Assembly: GCA_009784685.1 (NCBI GenBank)
Contig: WRBF01000007.1
Span: 1-57,758, forward strand
DNA from: Defluviitaleaceae bacterium
Lineage (GTDB): Bacteria; Bacillota; Clostridia; Lachnospirales; WRBF01
DNA length: 57,758 nt
Direction: 5' to 3'
The position numbers were made by a program, and so were the translations under genes. This document shows positions 25,760 through 34,691 of the stretch, piece by piece; positions within the stretch are counted from its first letter, which is position 1; every line of letters begins with the position of its first letter. The notes beneath the pieces were generated by a model. It was not told where the DNA came from. It was given only the letters and a program-made list of their open reading frames with translations, and did not search any database.

Positions 25760-25822
25760 CAATAAATAATTATCTTTTTTCGATAATTATTTATTGACAA
25801 GACGATTAAATCCTGTTAGAAT
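25760..25822 (+). promoter_or_regulatory. Promoter of the DUF2975 operon with 15-bp operator-like palindrome
   Basis: A perfect 15-base inverted repeat (25760-25774 and 25782-25796; CAATAAATAATTATC and complement, 7-base centre) ends inside the -35 box TTGACA (25794-25799). The -10 TAGAAT (25817-25822) follows after 17 bases. A repressor bound to the repeat would block the promoter; the small HTH protein of the operon is the obvious candidate. It could instead be an upstream terminator. Confidence 0.65.
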
Positions 25823-25849
25823 TAATTCAACATACAAGGAGGAGATTTT

Positions 25850-26302
25850 ATGGAAAAAAATCATTGGCGTCATTATTTAACCAAAGTCTTAGTGGATATC
25901 ATGTTTTATGGAGGGATTGCAGCTTGCATTATACTTCCCTTTCTTTTGCCGCAGATATGGGGTTTTCTAAATGTTTCTGAGTCGATTAGAGCCACATATA
26001 CCATTATTGTACTTAGTGCGGGTGTGTGTTCAGTTTATATTGTTTACCAACTTAAACTCATGTTCAAAACATTACTTTGCGGCAATCCTTTTGTTGATCA
26101 AAATGTAAGTAGCCTTAGAAAGTGCGCTGTAGCCAGTGCCTTAATTGCAATTATTTTTATTATACGGCTTTTCCTTTGGTTTACTATAGGTGTTGCGATA
26201 ATGGTAACTATATTCTGTTTGCTTAGTCTGTTTTCACTAACTCTAAAGGATTTGTTTAAGCAAGCAGTCATCTATAAAGAAGAAACAGATTGGACGGTGT
26301 AA
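25850..26302 (+). CDS. DUF2975 membrane protein
   Basis: A 150-residue protein with about four membrane helices (near residues 17-37, 46-66, 86-106 and 110-130), matching the DUF2975 family. These are small membrane proteins usually encoded beside a YozG-like HTH regulator, as here. The segment LLCGNPFVDQNVSSLRKCA between helices 2 and 3 is typical. Function is unknown. AGGAGG precedes the ATG. It lies one base before the HTH gene. Confidence 0.8.
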   Translation: MEKNHWRHYLTKVLVDIMFYGGIAACIILPFLLPQIWGFLNVSESIRATYTIIVLSAGVCSVYIVYQLKLMFKTLLCGNPFVDQNVSSLRKCAVASALIAIIFIIRLFLWFTIGVAIMVTIFCLLSLFSLTLKDLFKQAVIYKEETDWTV

Positions 26303-26303
26303 T

Positions 26304-26510
26304 ATGCCTATTATTGTAAATTTAGATGTTATGATGGCAAAACGCAAAATAGGGCTTATGGAACTTGCTGATAAACTGGATCTAACACCCGCTAATGTAT
26401 CAATACTGAAAACCGGAAAGGCAAAAGCAATTAGGTTTTCGACGTTGGAGGCAATTTGCAAAACATTAAATTGTCAGCCCGGTGATATTTTAGAATTTGT
26501 GGAGGAATAG
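26304..26510 (+). CDS. YozG-like HTH (XRE family) regulator
   Basis: A 68-residue Cro/XRE-type protein: MPIIVNLDVMMAKRKIGLMELADKLDLTPANVSILKTGKAKAIRFSTLEAICKTLNCQPGDILEF in outline, a single helix-turn-helix domain with recognition helix near 29-39 and nothing else. Such proteins accompany DUF2975 genes and likely control the operon. The target may be the palindrome at the operon promoter. Confidence 0.88.
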   Translation: MPIIVNLDVMMAKRKIGLMELADKLDLTPANVSILKTGKAKAIRFSTLEAICKTLNCQPGDILEFVEE

Positions 26511-26512
26511 TT

Positions 26513-27994
26513 ATGGATGCAGGTATGTTGAGTCAAATAGAATTGCAAGTAGAACCAGCAAAAGAAAAACCAATTGATAATGTAGAACCATTACTAAAAC
26601 GCAAATTGCTTATATACATGCTTATATCTATAATCAGCTTCAGTTTTTTTGTTATAAATCAGAGGGCGGGGGTCAGTGTTCCCATTTTTGTTATTATTCA
26701 AGCGATTGGGCTTTATCGAATTATCCCGAACAAAAAATATATCCTTACGCTTGTGCCTATTTTCATCTTTGCTCTTAATTCCTTTATTAGTGCGAATCCT
26801 ATGTGGCGTGTAGCCAACCTGTTGATTGCTGCATTATTATATGGTGTTATGGGGGTTTGGATTGTTTGTGGGATATCTTTAAGGGATACTTCGCTTGCGT
26901 TTTTACTTCGATTGATAGAAGTAATCTATAATGCGTTTTCAAAATTCCCTATTCCATTTAGATGGGGACGAGAAGCTAAAATAGGAAACACTTCTACGAT
27001 AAAGCGAATTATGATGGGCATTGCTTTTTCTATTCCCGCTTTGATATTTCTAATTATAATGCTGTCACGGGCTGATATGATCTTCTTTAGAGCGGTTACA
27101 AATTTTCTTGATGTTTTGACCGGATTAGTTCAATTTAATGTGGTTTGGCGTATCTTAATTGGGGTTTTTGTAGGGTTATATTTGTTTGGTATTGTTTATG
27201 GGATTTTGATACATAAGGATAAAGAAATAGTGATAGTGGATAAGAAAATAGCCGGTGACTGTATGGTTATAGGTATTATTCTAACCTCTGTTTTGCTTGT
27301 ATACACATTGTTTGTGGCAATTCAATTTAGATATTTATTTGCTGCGCCGGATAATTTGCCTTATGGACTTACATTTGTAACTTATGCACGCAGGGGTTTT
27401 TTTGAGCTTTTATTCTTAACATTTGTTAATATTGCATCTATTCTTGTTGCGGTGTGGCTAACAAAATCGCAAAGTGGACGTGGAGCAAAATTTATAAAAA
27501 TTCTTTGTTTTTATTTATGCGCGGTAACGGTGGTTTTGCTTGTATCATCCTTTTATCGAATGTGGTTATATGGCGCAGGTGATGGTTTGACGAGATTACG
27601 CTTGCTAGTGTTTGGATTTTTAATTTTTGAAGGTATTGGATTGATTTTTACATTTTTTTATATTGCAAAGCCCAAATTTAACATTGTTTTAGTTTATGGG
27701 ATTATTGCGTTGAGTTACTATTTATTATTAAATCTTGTACCAATTGATCGGATTATAGCTCGTGATCAAATTAATCGTTACTTTACAATTGGTGGAGGTG
27801 GTATACCTTATACGCTTACTTTATCGCCAGATGCTGCACCGGAAATTGTAAGGCTACTTCAAAGTGATAATGCGCAAACTCAGTATGCAGCGTTGGCATA
27901 TTTTGAAGCAATTGAGACGGGGAGAGATTGGAGACAGTGGAATATTTCGATCAATCATGCATTACGATTAAAGGCTGATTCCATCACTAATTAG
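26513..27994 (+). CDS. DUF4173-type polytopic membrane protein
   Basis: A 493-residue protein with about 10-12 hydrophobic helices and the look of the DUF4173 (DUF4153-related) family: the central FPIPFRWGREAK loop, FVTYARRGFFELLFLTFVN, and the LVPIDRIIARDQINRY segment near 400. A soluble C-terminal tail (PDAAPEIVRLLQS...) is typical. Function is unknown; it often sits with DUF2975/HTH genes. GAGGAAT precedes ATG at 26513; an in-frame Met four residues on is also possible. Confidence 0.78.
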   Translation: MDAGMLSQIELQVEPAKEKPIDNVEPLLKRKLLIYMLISIISFSFFVINQRAGVSVPIFVIIQAIGLYRIIPNKKYILTLVPIFIFALNSFISANPMWRVANLLIAALLYGVMGVWIVCGISLRDTSLAFLLRLIEVIYNAFSKFPIPFRWGREAKIGNTSTIKRIMMGIAFSIPALIFLIIMLSRADMIFFRAVTNFLDVLTGLVQFNVVWRILIGVFVGLYLFGIVYGILIHKDKEIVIVDKKIAGDCMVIGIILTSVLLVYTLFVAIQFRYLFAAPDNLPYGLTFVTYARRGFFELLFLTFVNIASILVAVWLTKSQSGRGAKFIKILCFYLCAVTVVLLVSSFYRMWLYGAGDGLTRLRLLVFGFLIFEGIGLIFTFFYIAKPKFNIVLVYGIIALSYYLLLNLVPIDRIIARDQINRYFTIGGGGIPYTLTLSPDAAPEIVRLLQSDNAQTQYAALAYFEAIETGRDWRQWNISINHALRLKADSITN

Positions 27995-28103
27995 GCGTAA
28001 ACTGCATCCTTATATGTATAGTGCTGACGCTTGCTATAGCATTTCTTGCCTGGGCTGTTTACTCAAGATATAACGAGGACTGTTGCTATCCTTGTTTCCA
28101 GTT

Positions 28104-28142
28104 ATGCATGAAAAAACGGCTGTTTGCCGCTTTTTCATGCAT
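28104..28142. terminator. Bidirectional terminator between convergent genes
   Basis: A near-perfect palindrome (ATGCATGAAAAA, inner CGGC/GCCG, then TTTTTCATGCAT) lies between the DUF4173 gene and the convergent secreted-protein gene. A and T runs on each side serve both strands. Confidence 0.75.
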
Positions 28143-28162
28143 TTATTTCTATACCCCACTAT

Positions 28163-29488
28163 TTATCCAACTTTAATTTTAAACATATCGATAGGTGTTG
28201 TCCCATCCCATGCTGTTATTTTTTGTTCAAAGTATGATTGCATTTTATCTGCGGTTTCTTTATCAAACTTACCCTCTTCTACGCCTCTGTTAAAGGCAAT
28301 TTTGTTCTCCGCTATAAGTGCTTCTTTATAATCGCTTAGCTTACCTGCTGATGACATTAGTGAAAAAATAGTATTTCCGCTGTCAATAGCTGTTTGAAGC
28401 TGCGCTTGTGAAAGTCCTAAAATTTTTGATTCTGTTGTACCTGATTGAGAGCTCATTACTCCAACTGTCTGTGTCATGCCCATTCCCTGGTTTGCTCCGG
28501 TTCCTGCTCTTCCTGTTGTGCCTAATCCCGGTGCTGTTCTTTGGTAGTTTCCTGTTAAACCAGTGTTTCCTGTTAAACCAGTGTTTCCTGTGACACCCGG
28601 CGCATAATTATTTGTTGTTCCTGTACCCGGCATAGCCGTATAGCCTGTTGTGCCTGTTACTCCTGTTGTGTTCATTCCCGGGGCTGTTCCGCCCATTCCG
28701 GGAGCATAACCTGTTCCTGCCGGGTTTATCCCTGTTCCGGGAGTGAAGCCTGTCGCATTAGGCGTGTTAATATTTACTCCGCCCGGTGCGCCTATTGCTC
28801 TGCCGGGTGTTCCGACTGCTGCACCCCTATTTGTCGGAGCGGCTTGATATCTTGCTGCGCCCGGGGTTTGAGCTCTTTCCTGATAATTATTTGCGTTTTG
28901 GTGGCGGGTTCTGTTCTGAGCGTTACCTGTTCGGTTGTTATGATGACCTCTATAATTTTGCGCTCCAAGGTCGTTTTTGTTGTTATATCTGTCGGCTGCG
29001 CTTTGGTGCTGTCCGTCAGTAACATAAACGTCAACTTTACCTTTTTTGCTGTCAAGCACTACCATCTTGCTCTTTTCAATAGTGCCTTCTTTGTCACGCA
29101 GTCCTGTTACTTCAACTTTTACCTTATCATCGGTTTTCTCGTCTAATGCAGCAATTATCCTTACAACCATACCATCTTCTTTTTCATCATGGTTGCCAAT
29201 TTCAACTATTATATTTTTATCTTTGTCTCCAAAATGATAATACTGGAGCTCATTGTGAAAATCCTCTAGCTTGCCTGCTGATCTTAGGATATCTTCAAGA
29301 CTATAACCGCTTGCTATAACCTTCTTAAGTTCATTAGGTGATGCGTTAACAAGTCTTGCGGCTATCTCTACATAATGTTTGTTTTCAGTGGCGATATCAC
29401 GCCCTGCTTGGTTAGCTAAAGCAGTTGTGCTTAGCAAAGCTGAAAGTACAAATATAAAGCTGATGACCGATATTGCTTTCTTTTTCAT
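28163..29488 (-). CDS. Secreted protein with two DUF2680-like ends and a Gly/Thr/Asn-rich middle
   Basis: A 441-residue exported protein (signal peptide 1-25, MKKKAISVISF... ending ALA). Residues about 38-85 (ASPNELKKVIASGYSLEDILRSAGKLEDFHNEL) and about 355-420 (LSQAQLQTAIDSGNTIFSLMSSAGKLSDYKEAL, then GKFDKETADKMQSYFEQKI) are related to each other. Both resemble the DUF2680/YckD helical repeat. Residues about 165-350 are low complexity, rich in Gly, Thr, Asn, Pro and Ala, with repeats such as GNTGLT and PGTG. I cannot assign a function. A matrix, coat or wall protein would fit. GGAGG precedes the ATG. Confidence 0.7.
   Translation of the reverse strand: MKKKAISVISFIFVLSALLSTTALANQAGRDIATENKHYVEIAARLVNASPNELKKVIASGYSLEDILRSAGKLEDFHNELQYYHFGDKDKNIIVEIGNHDEKEDGMVVRIIAALDEKTDDKVKVEVTGLRDKEGTIEKSKMVVLDSKKGKVDVYVTDGQHQSAADRYNNKNDLGAQNYRGHHNNRTGNAQNRTRHQNANNYQERAQTPGAARYQAAPTNRGAAVGTPGRAIGAPGGVNINTPNATGFTPGTGINPAGTGYAPGMGGTAPGMNTTGVTGTTGYTAMPGTGTTNNYAPGVTGNTGLTGNTGLTGNYQRTAPGLGTTGRAGTGANQGMGMTQTVGVMSSQSGTTESKILGLSQAQLQTAIDSGNTIFSLMSSAGKLSDYKEALIAENKIAFNRGVEEGKFDKETADKMQSYFEQKITAWDGTTPIDMFKIKVG
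28551..28588 (-). repeat. 18-bp tandem duplication in the low-complexity coding region
   Basis: CCTGTTAAACCAGTGTTT occurs twice in tandem, encoding repeated GNTGLT units. Confidence 0.75.
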
Positions 29489-29635
29489 ACTGAAACGACC
29501 TCCGTATAATAATATTTGTGGTAGGGGCTAGCCCCACTGTCACTACGCAAGTATTATTTGCAAAATACGGAATTTAAACACGGAAGTATCTTCCAGTGAT
29601 GTGTAAGGATTTTGGCAAGTGTTCAACTGTATATG

Positions 29636-29664
29636 TTGAGAACTAAACGAAATCATGCTATAAT
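29636..29664 (+). promoter_or_regulatory. Sigma-A promoter of the methyltransferase gene
   Basis: TTGAGA (29636-29641) and a consensus TATAAT (29659-29664) are 17 bases apart. Confidence 0.75.
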
Positions 29665-29708
29665 CATGTCAACGTTATGATAAAATGTTACGATAAAGGG
29701 AGACTATT

Positions 29709-30551
29709 ATGGGTTTTAATGTTTCACTATGCAAATTTCTAAATTCCAAATTCAAACTGCCTGTGCATCCGTTTAATAATCAACAAAGTGGCAAAACTTA
29801 CGCCGAATGGCAATATGAAAAAGGCGATGATACTATTGCTTTTTTTCGCCCTTTTGTCAGTGTTGATGAAATGTTTGCAAGAAAAACAGTTCTTGACTTA
29901 GGCTGTGGTGCCGCGGGCAAAACGCTTTTTTATGCAAGCCAAGGCGTTGAAAAAATATATGGAGTCGAAATTCTTAATAAATATCATGCAGAAGCTGACA
30001 GCTTAGCGATAAAGATGAATCTTGATCATCTTTTTGAATTTGTTTGTGCAGATGCAACAGATCTGCCTTTTAAAGACAATTCTATTGATACTGTCATAAT
30101 GAATGATTCATTTGAGCATATACCGGATCCGGAAAAGGCCTTAAAAGAGGCTCTTCGTGTGCTTAAACCAAAGGGGCGAGTTTACATAAACTTCCCACCT
30201 TATTATCATCCATTTGGGGCGCATTTAAGTGATGCAATAGGGATTCCATGGGTTCATATGCTTTTCAGCGACGACATATTGATTAACGTTTACCGTGATG
30301 CAGTAATCGGATTACCGGACGGTCAGGAACGTTTGGATTTTAGAATTTCGAAAGATCAAAGCGGAAAGGAATATTTTTCATATATTAATAAACTTACGAT
30401 AAGACGGGCTAAAAAAATAGTTAAAAACCTAGAGCTCACGCCGATATATCGACATGAAGAACCGCTTCGCCCGTTTCTTAAAATATTTGCGAATATACCT
30501 TTTTTGAAAGAAATGTTTGTTAAAATGGTTGTTTACGTTTTTGAGAAGTAG
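29709..30551 (+). CDS. Class I SAM-dependent methyltransferase
   Basis: A 280-residue methyltransferase with a Rossmann-like SAM domain. Motif I is VLDLGCGAAGKTLFYASQG near residues 63-81, the acidic post-I residue is E90 in YGVEIL, and DATDLPFKDNSIDTVIMNDSFEHIPDPEKALKEALRVLKPKGRVYINFP covers motifs II-IV of the Methyltransf_11 type. The C-terminal roughly 100 residues are family-variable and basic. Substrate is unknown. It is a single-gene unit bounded by a promoter and a terminator. Confidence 0.88.
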   Translation: MGFNVSLCKFLNSKFKLPVHPFNNQQSGKTYAEWQYEKGDDTIAFFRPFVSVDEMFARKTVLDLGCGAAGKTLFYASQGVEKIYGVEILNKYHAEADSLAIKMNLDHLFEFVCADATDLPFKDNSIDTVIMNDSFEHIPDPEKALKEALRVLKPKGRVYINFPPYYHPFGAHLSDAIGIPWVHMLFSDDILINVYRDAVIGLPDGQERLDFRISKDQSGKEYFSYINKLTIRRAKKIVKNLELTPIYRHEEPLRPFLKIFANIPFLKEMFVKMVVYVFEK

Positions 30552-30574
30552 GCATATATTCATAGAAGGCTGCC

Positions 30575-30616
30575 CTAACACAAAACAGATACTTTTGAGT
30601 ATCTGTTTTGTGTTAG
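30575..30616. terminator. Perfect 19-bp hairpin between convergent genes
   Basis: A 19-base stem without mismatch and a 4-base loop (TTTG), with A/T runs inside the arms (ACACAAAACAG). It separates the methyltransferase gene from gap and probably terminates both. Confidence 0.8.
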
Positions 30617-30667
30617 AGTGATTTTCAGATGTGTACATCTGTCACCATTTATATAGTTTTATAGCAG

Positions 30668-31732
<1,065 letters not shown>

Positions 31733-31749
31733 TTAAATAAAGGAAATCT

Positions 31750-32622
31750 TTAGCTGATTATACTTTTTTCCAAATAATCAATTACTGCCATATCTATTTT
31801 TCCATCGCTTAGAAGTCTTTCTTCAAAATTATCATGTCCGCAATAGCTAATGTATGCTTTCTGAGTGGAATCATCAAACAGCCCGTTAATCTCGCCTGAA
31901 TAGAACCCTTTTTTTGTTAGAGCAGTTTGAATACGAAGACCGATTTCTTTGTCAACTACTTTGACATCTTTAGGTAAGGTGTTGCCGAAGTAAAGCCTGT
32001 GCATGTATAAAAGGTCTTTGAGTTTTTCAATGGGCAAAGGGTCATCGTCAACACGAAGGTCGATCATTCTATCGTTATACCCGCCATAACTTCCGCCTTC
32101 CTTTACAACTAAAAGCCCGGCAGCTTGCATTCCACGCTTATCACCACCAGCTTCTTGACCTGCGGAAAGTGCTTCAACCAGCCGCTCGGGAAGCGGCATA
32201 TCTTTATTTTTCAGAAATGAGTCACTTATGTTTTTAACGACGGCTTCTCCTGCTAGAATGTTGCCTTGACAGCAATAGCTTTCGCCTACAATATGCCCTG
32301 CCCATGAATTGCATCCTTTACCTGTGAATGCGGCAGCGTTTCCGTTTTTATCAACAATTCCAACCTGCCTTGCATTGTTGTCAGAATCTAATGCAAGCAG
32401 CGCATCTAATGTCTTTTGAGCGGAGTAGCCCTTTTCTAAGAGCTTCAAACCAAGTTCGCCATAGTCAAGATTCGCAAATGATTGTGTTGCAATAGCCCCT
32501 GCTGATGCCTTCGCCCATGAGACAACTGATGCACATGCCAAAAACTTAGATTGTACAGCAATCCCGAATTCACCGGTTTTTTGATCCTTTGCTACTATTG
32601 AGAATGTGTTTATTTGCCGCAT
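31750..32622 (-). CDS. DUF1028 (Ntn-hydrolase-like) protein with peptidoglycan-binding-like tail
   Basis: A 290-residue protein. Residues 1-210 form a DUF1028 domain (TFSIVAKDQKTGEFGIAVQSKFLACASVV, then ATQSFANLDYGELGLKLL, then GKGCNSWAGH), an N-terminal-nucleophile-hydrolase-like fold of unknown substrate. The C-terminal roughly 70 residues (GLRIQTALTKKGFYSGEINGLFDDSTQKAY) resemble a PG_binding_1 repeat, known in a subset of DUF1028 proteins. ATG at 32622 follows AAGGTGATG. It ends the group with the proline-racemase-family and ornithine-cyclodeaminase-like genes, which suggests a role in that amino-acid pathway. Confidence 0.83.
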   Translation of the reverse strand: MRQINTFSIVAKDQKTGEFGIAVQSKFLACASVVSWAKASAGAIATQSFANLDYGELGLKLLEKGYSAQKTLDALLALDSDNNARQVGIVDKNGNAAAFTGKGCNSWAGHIVGESYCCQGNILAGEAVVKNISDSFLKNKDMPLPERLVEALSAGQEAGGDKRGMQAAGLLVVKEGGSYGGYNDRMIDLRVDDDPLPIEKLKDLLYMHRLYFGNTLPKDVKVVDKEIGLRIQTALTKKGFYSGEINGLFDDSTQKAYISYCGHDNFEERLLSDGKIDMAVIDYLEKSIIS

Positions 32623-32648
32623 TTTATCATCACCTTGTATTTGAGATA

Positions 32649-33674
32649 CTAATAACCACAAATCCTAAACCCTTCTGTAAGCGGATCTTCAGGATCTAAA
32701 ACCAAATTGTTAAACCCTGTTATATAGGCAGTTCCGCTTACTTCTGTAAGAACCGCAGGGTATTTTCCTTCATTAACCTTTCCAATTACTTTGCTTTCAA
32801 ACGGAGTATTGATTATGCTTTTGTTTATAAGCAAATCATCTTCTTGCATAATCCCTTTATGCACTAAAAGAGCAGTACGCCCGCCTGTACCGGTTCCGGT
32901 AGGGCATCTGTCAATCTGCCCCTCGGCAAATATACATACGTTGTTTGAAATAAGGGTTTTGCCTTCTCGCTTAACCGGGTCGCAAATAATAGTTCCGTAT
33001 AGCCAAGTAATCCCTTTTTCTGTTGGATGATGGAATTCTCCTTCGGCGTCCCAAACTTTGCGCTTAATTTCCATGCCTCGCTTAACAAGTTCTTCGGAAT
33101 GGTCAGGATCAACTTTTAAGCCAAGTTTTTCAGCATCAACATATACATAAAAAGCGCCGCAGTAAACTATGTCGGCTGTAACCGTTCCTATCCCATCAAC
33201 TTCAACGCTGATATTTTCTTTGTAAACGAAACAGGGTACATTTTGGAATCGTACTCGCAAAACTTTATCATTTTCTACGTCCGCAAAAGCGGTAATTCGC
33301 CCAGCAGGTGAATCTATTTTAAGTACATTAACCCCCTCTTTAGCAATGACGATACCTGTTTCAAGTGCAACTTTTGTAACCGCTATAATCCCATGTCCAC
33401 ACATGGAAGAAAGACCTTCATTATGAGTAAACAGAACACCGAAATCCCCATCAGGAGTGACCGGCGGGGTTAAAATGCAGCCATACATACCGGAATGTCC
33501 ACGTGGCTCAAGCATAAGCATTTTGCGTAAACCGTCATAATGCTCGTTAACATATTTACGCTTTTCTAAAATACTTTCTCCGGGAATAGGCGGAAAACCT
33601 GATGTAATAATACGTAAAGGTTCACCACCGGTATGAGCATCAATGCAGGTAATGTAGTTCTTAAAATTAATCAT
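32649..33674 (-). CDS. Proline racemase family; probable trans-3-hydroxy-L-proline dehydratase
   Basis: A 341-residue member of the proline racemase/hydroxyproline epimerase family. The first catalytic Cys is present (SSMCGHG, residue about 92). The second catalytic Cys of true racemases (DRSPCGTGT) is replaced by Thr in DRCPTGTGT (about residue 254). Cys plus Thr is the signature of trans-3-hydroxy-L-proline dehydratase, which makes delta-1-pyrroline-2-carboxylate. The neighbouring ornithine-cyclodeaminase-like protein could reduce that product to L-proline, which strengthens the assignment. The Cys two residues earlier (DRC) is unusual. GGGGAGG precedes the ATG. Confidence 0.85.
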   Translation of the reverse strand: MINFKNYITCIDAHTGGEPLRIITSGFPPIPGESILEKRKYVNEHYDGLRKMLMLEPRGHSGMYGCILTPPVTPDGDFGVLFTHNEGLSSMCGHGIIAVTKVALETGIVIAKEGVNVLKIDSPAGRITAFADVENDKVLRVRFQNVPCFVYKENISVEVDGIGTVTADIVYCGAFYVYVDAEKLGLKVDPDHSEELVKRGMEIKRKVWDAEGEFHHPTEKGITWLYGTIICDPVKREGKTLISNNVCIFAEGQIDRCPTGTGTGGRTALLVHKGIMQEDDLLINKSIINTPFESKVIGKVNEGKYPAVLTEVSGTAYITGFNNLVLDPEDPLTEGFRICGY

Positions 33675-33690
33675 GTTTAAACCTCCCCAT

Positions 33691-34665
33691 TTAAAATTCT
33701 ACTTCTTGCCCCAGACCTAATTTAACAGCTTCTTCATATATAAACTGAGAAATAACCAAGTCAAAAAGCCCCATGCCCACTGATTTAAAATAGGTTGTTT
33801 GACCAACAACAGGCAAAGGTCTTTGATCCTCTGCCAACCACTCACCAACAAACTTTACTCGGTCTTCGCTCAGAAGTCCGTCATGGATAGGCTGTGATAA
33901 ATCCCCGCTTTCTTCCATTGCAAAAGGTAATTCTGTGTAAACACAGTCAACCAAGTTCCATATTGCATTCGGCAGCTCTCGCATATGCGGCTTGTATGAA
34001 CCTATAGCAACAAAACATTTGCCCTGCAATAAATCTTCATTATCAGGCACAACAGGAGAGGTAGCGGGGGTCGCTGTGATTATTATTTCACTTTCTTCAA
34101 GCAGCTGTTCAACTGTAGCGCAGATATGAACTTCGATAGGTTTATCCGGCAGCGATTGCTTTAGCCTCTTTACGAAACAATCTAAATCTTGGACAAATGG
34201 ATCAAACAAATAAACATTCTGTATATTTCTGGCTGAAGCCGCATAAATAGCTTGATAGAACCCTTGTGGGCCTGCGCCGATTATTCCAACATTTTTACAG
34301 TCTTTACGAGAGAAATATCTTATTCCTACCCCGCCTACTGCACCGGTTCTTATTGCAGTTAAATATCCGGCATCTAAAATAGCTTTTGTTTTTCCATTTT
34401 TGTGATTGTTTAGAACCATTAATCCATCAATATAAGGATGTCCCTTAGAAGGGTTTTCTGGGAACAACGTCAAACATTTTGTGCCAAAACATCCTGATAT
34501 AAAGCATGGCATGTACAAAAGCGTATTATTCTCATGTGTTATAACCGGTCTTTCCGGCATATAAAAATTACCGCTTTGAAAAATGCGATAAGCATCTTCA
34601 ACCTTATCCATCACTTTGTTGTAGGTTATTGTTTTGCTCATATCACTTTCATTTAATATCAACAT
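33691..34665 (-). CDS. Ornithine cyclodeaminase/mu-crystallin family; probable pyrroline-2-carboxylate reductase
   Basis: A 324-residue NAD(P)-binding protein of the OCD/mu-crystallin family. The dinucleotide motif is NVGIIGAGPQGFYQ near residues 124-137. Also present are the family Lys/Arg region (AGYLTAIRTGAVGG) and TATPATSPVV. Members include ornithine cyclodeaminase, alanine dehydrogenase and delta-1-pyrroline-2-carboxylate reductase. Next to a trans-3-hydroxy-L-proline dehydratase-like gene, the reductase activity is most likely. It lies 16 bases before that gene, behind a GGGGG ribosome binding site. Confidence 0.82.
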   Translation of the reverse strand: MLILNESDMSKTITYNKVMDKVEDAYRIFQSGNFYMPERPVITHENNTLLYMPCFISGCFGTKCLTLFPENPSKGHPYIDGLMVLNNHKNGKTKAILDAGYLTAIRTGAVGGVGIRYFSRKDCKNVGIIGAGPQGFYQAIYAASARNIQNVYLFDPFVQDLDCFVKRLKQSLPDKPIEVHICATVEQLLEESEIIITATPATSPVVPDNEDLLQGKCFVAIGSYKPHMRELPNAIWNLVDCVYTELPFAMEESGDLSQPIHDGLLSEDRVKFVGEWLAEDQRPLPVVGQTTYFKSVGMGLFDLVISQFIYEEAVKLGLGQEVEF

Positions 34666-34691
34666 CTGAATTACGCCCCCTTTAAAGTCTT

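Noticed and set aside
28008-28100. Hydrophobic coding-like stretch (IVLTLAIAFLAWAVYSRY) after the DUF4173 gene
   Set aside because: Short, no start with a ribosome binding site, and it runs into the terminator palindrome. It may be a gene remnant but I cannot support it.
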